From Bacteroidota bacterium (lineage in GTDB: Bacteria; Bacteroidota; Bacteroidia; Bacteroidales; B18-G4), in assembly GCA_003648575.1 (NCBI GenBank), contig QMPN01000237.1:1-5020 (forward strand): a stretch of 5,020 bases of DNA, in the 5' to 3' direction. The notes beneath the pieces were generated by a model. That model made no database searches. It worked only from the letters and a program-made list of their open reading frames with translations, and was not told where the DNA came from. Of the stretch, positions 4,611-5,020 are shown one piece after another (the first letter of the stretch is position 1; the number at the start of each line of letters is the position of its first letter). A program made the position numbers and the translations under genes.

Positions 4611-5020
4611 ATGGACCCACAAGTATGGATTATCGTTGCAATTGGTTTTGGATCACTTTTTGCCCTCTGGCTGATCTTTTATTTTATTCCGGTAGGATTA
4701 TGGTTTAAGGCACTGGTATCCGGTGTTAAGATCTCATTGCTCCAGCTGGTTTTTATGCGCTGGAGAAAAGTTCCGCCGCCAATTATTGTAAATAGTCTGA
4801 TCGCATCCACCAAGGCAGGACTGGACCTGAGCAGGGATGCCCTGGAAGCACATTACCTGGCAGGCGGGCGCGTAAAATCAGTTGTAAATGCTTTAATCTC
4901 AGCCGATAAAGCTAACATAACCCTATCATTCCAGGTGGCTACGGCTATCGACCTGGCGGGAAGGGATGTACTGGAGGCCGTACAGATGTCGGTAAATCCT
5001 AAAGTGATCGATACACCGCC
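4611..5020 (+). CDS. floA: Flotillin-like protein FloA, N-terminal part (cut by window edge)
   Basis: FloA (YqfA/UPF0365 family) is a membrane scaffold organising functional membrane microdomains and influencing membrane fluidity and the assembly of membrane protein complexes. The first 136 residues are visible. [20 protein letters not shown] begins a single hydrophobic hairpin or membrane segment (about 5-31). [20 protein letters not shown] (30-49) then starts the SPFH-like domain. The highly conserved [20 protein letters not shown] (78-97) and [20 protein letters not shown] (112-131) match the FloA family closely. Family members are about 330 residues, so the rest of the SPFH domain and the Glu/Ala-rich coiled coil lie beyond the window. 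The ATG at 4611 is 8 nt after the nfeD stop and gives the family's standard N-terminus MDP. No Shine-Dalgarno stands out, suggesting translational coupling with nfeD. Confidence 0.95.
   Translation, partial: MDPQVWIIVAIGFGSLFALWLIFYFIPVGLWFKALVSGVKISLLQLVFMRWRKVPPPIIVNSLIASTKAGLDLSRDALEAHYLAGGRVKSVVNALISADKANITLSFQVATAIDLAGRDVLEAVQMSVNPKVIDTP

Overview
This window is most likely chromosomal DNA from a Bacteroidota bacterium, probably of the Bacteroidales or a related group. Several spacers carry matches to the Bacteroidota -7 promoter element TAnnTTTG just upstream of genes. Start codons lack clear Shine-Dalgarno sequences and follow A/T-rich leaders. The protein sequences resemble Bacteroidota versions of their families. 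No mobile element, RNA gene or CRISPR array was recognised.

Layout. At the left edge is the N-terminal part of an unrecognised minus-strand protein (1-163). A 235-bp divergent spacer follows, with candidate promoters, a 10-bp inverted repeat and one perfect DnaA-box-like 9-mer. Next is pruA (399-2030, +), a group 1 (mitochondrial-like) 1-pyrroline-5-carboxylate dehydrogenase. It converges on a tiny, extremely basic putative lipoprotein (2154-2369, -). That gene is divergent from an OsmC/YhfA-type thiol peroxidase-like gene (2542-2961, +). The OsmC gene converges on a NUDIX CoA pyrophosphatase-type gene (3059-3700, -). The right third holds a tight co-directional cluster: clpS (3842-4114), a short nfeD (4138-4602) and the start of floA (4611 to the window end). 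This probably forms one operon, linking an N-degron adaptor to a flotillin/NfeD membrane module.

The individual genes are mostly housekeeping or stress-related. The unusual part is the spacers from 2031 rightward to clpS. Each is packed with short-period degenerate tandem repeats: a 7-nt family GTAnCCA in three spacers and apparently reaching into the 3' end of the NUDIX gene; another 7-nt family AACAAGG/AATAAGG; a 10-nt family CTAAAGTGAA; and a 9-nt family AAGTAYTYC. They resemble in style the heptanucleotide STRR repeats known from filamentous cyanobacteria. They sit in both convergent and divergent spacers, so they are not simply terminators. One array makes a falsely long OsmC ORF, and two lie against promoter elements.

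I see no convincing novel multi-gene system here. The repeats and the clpS-nfeD-floA linkage are the points worth a second look.
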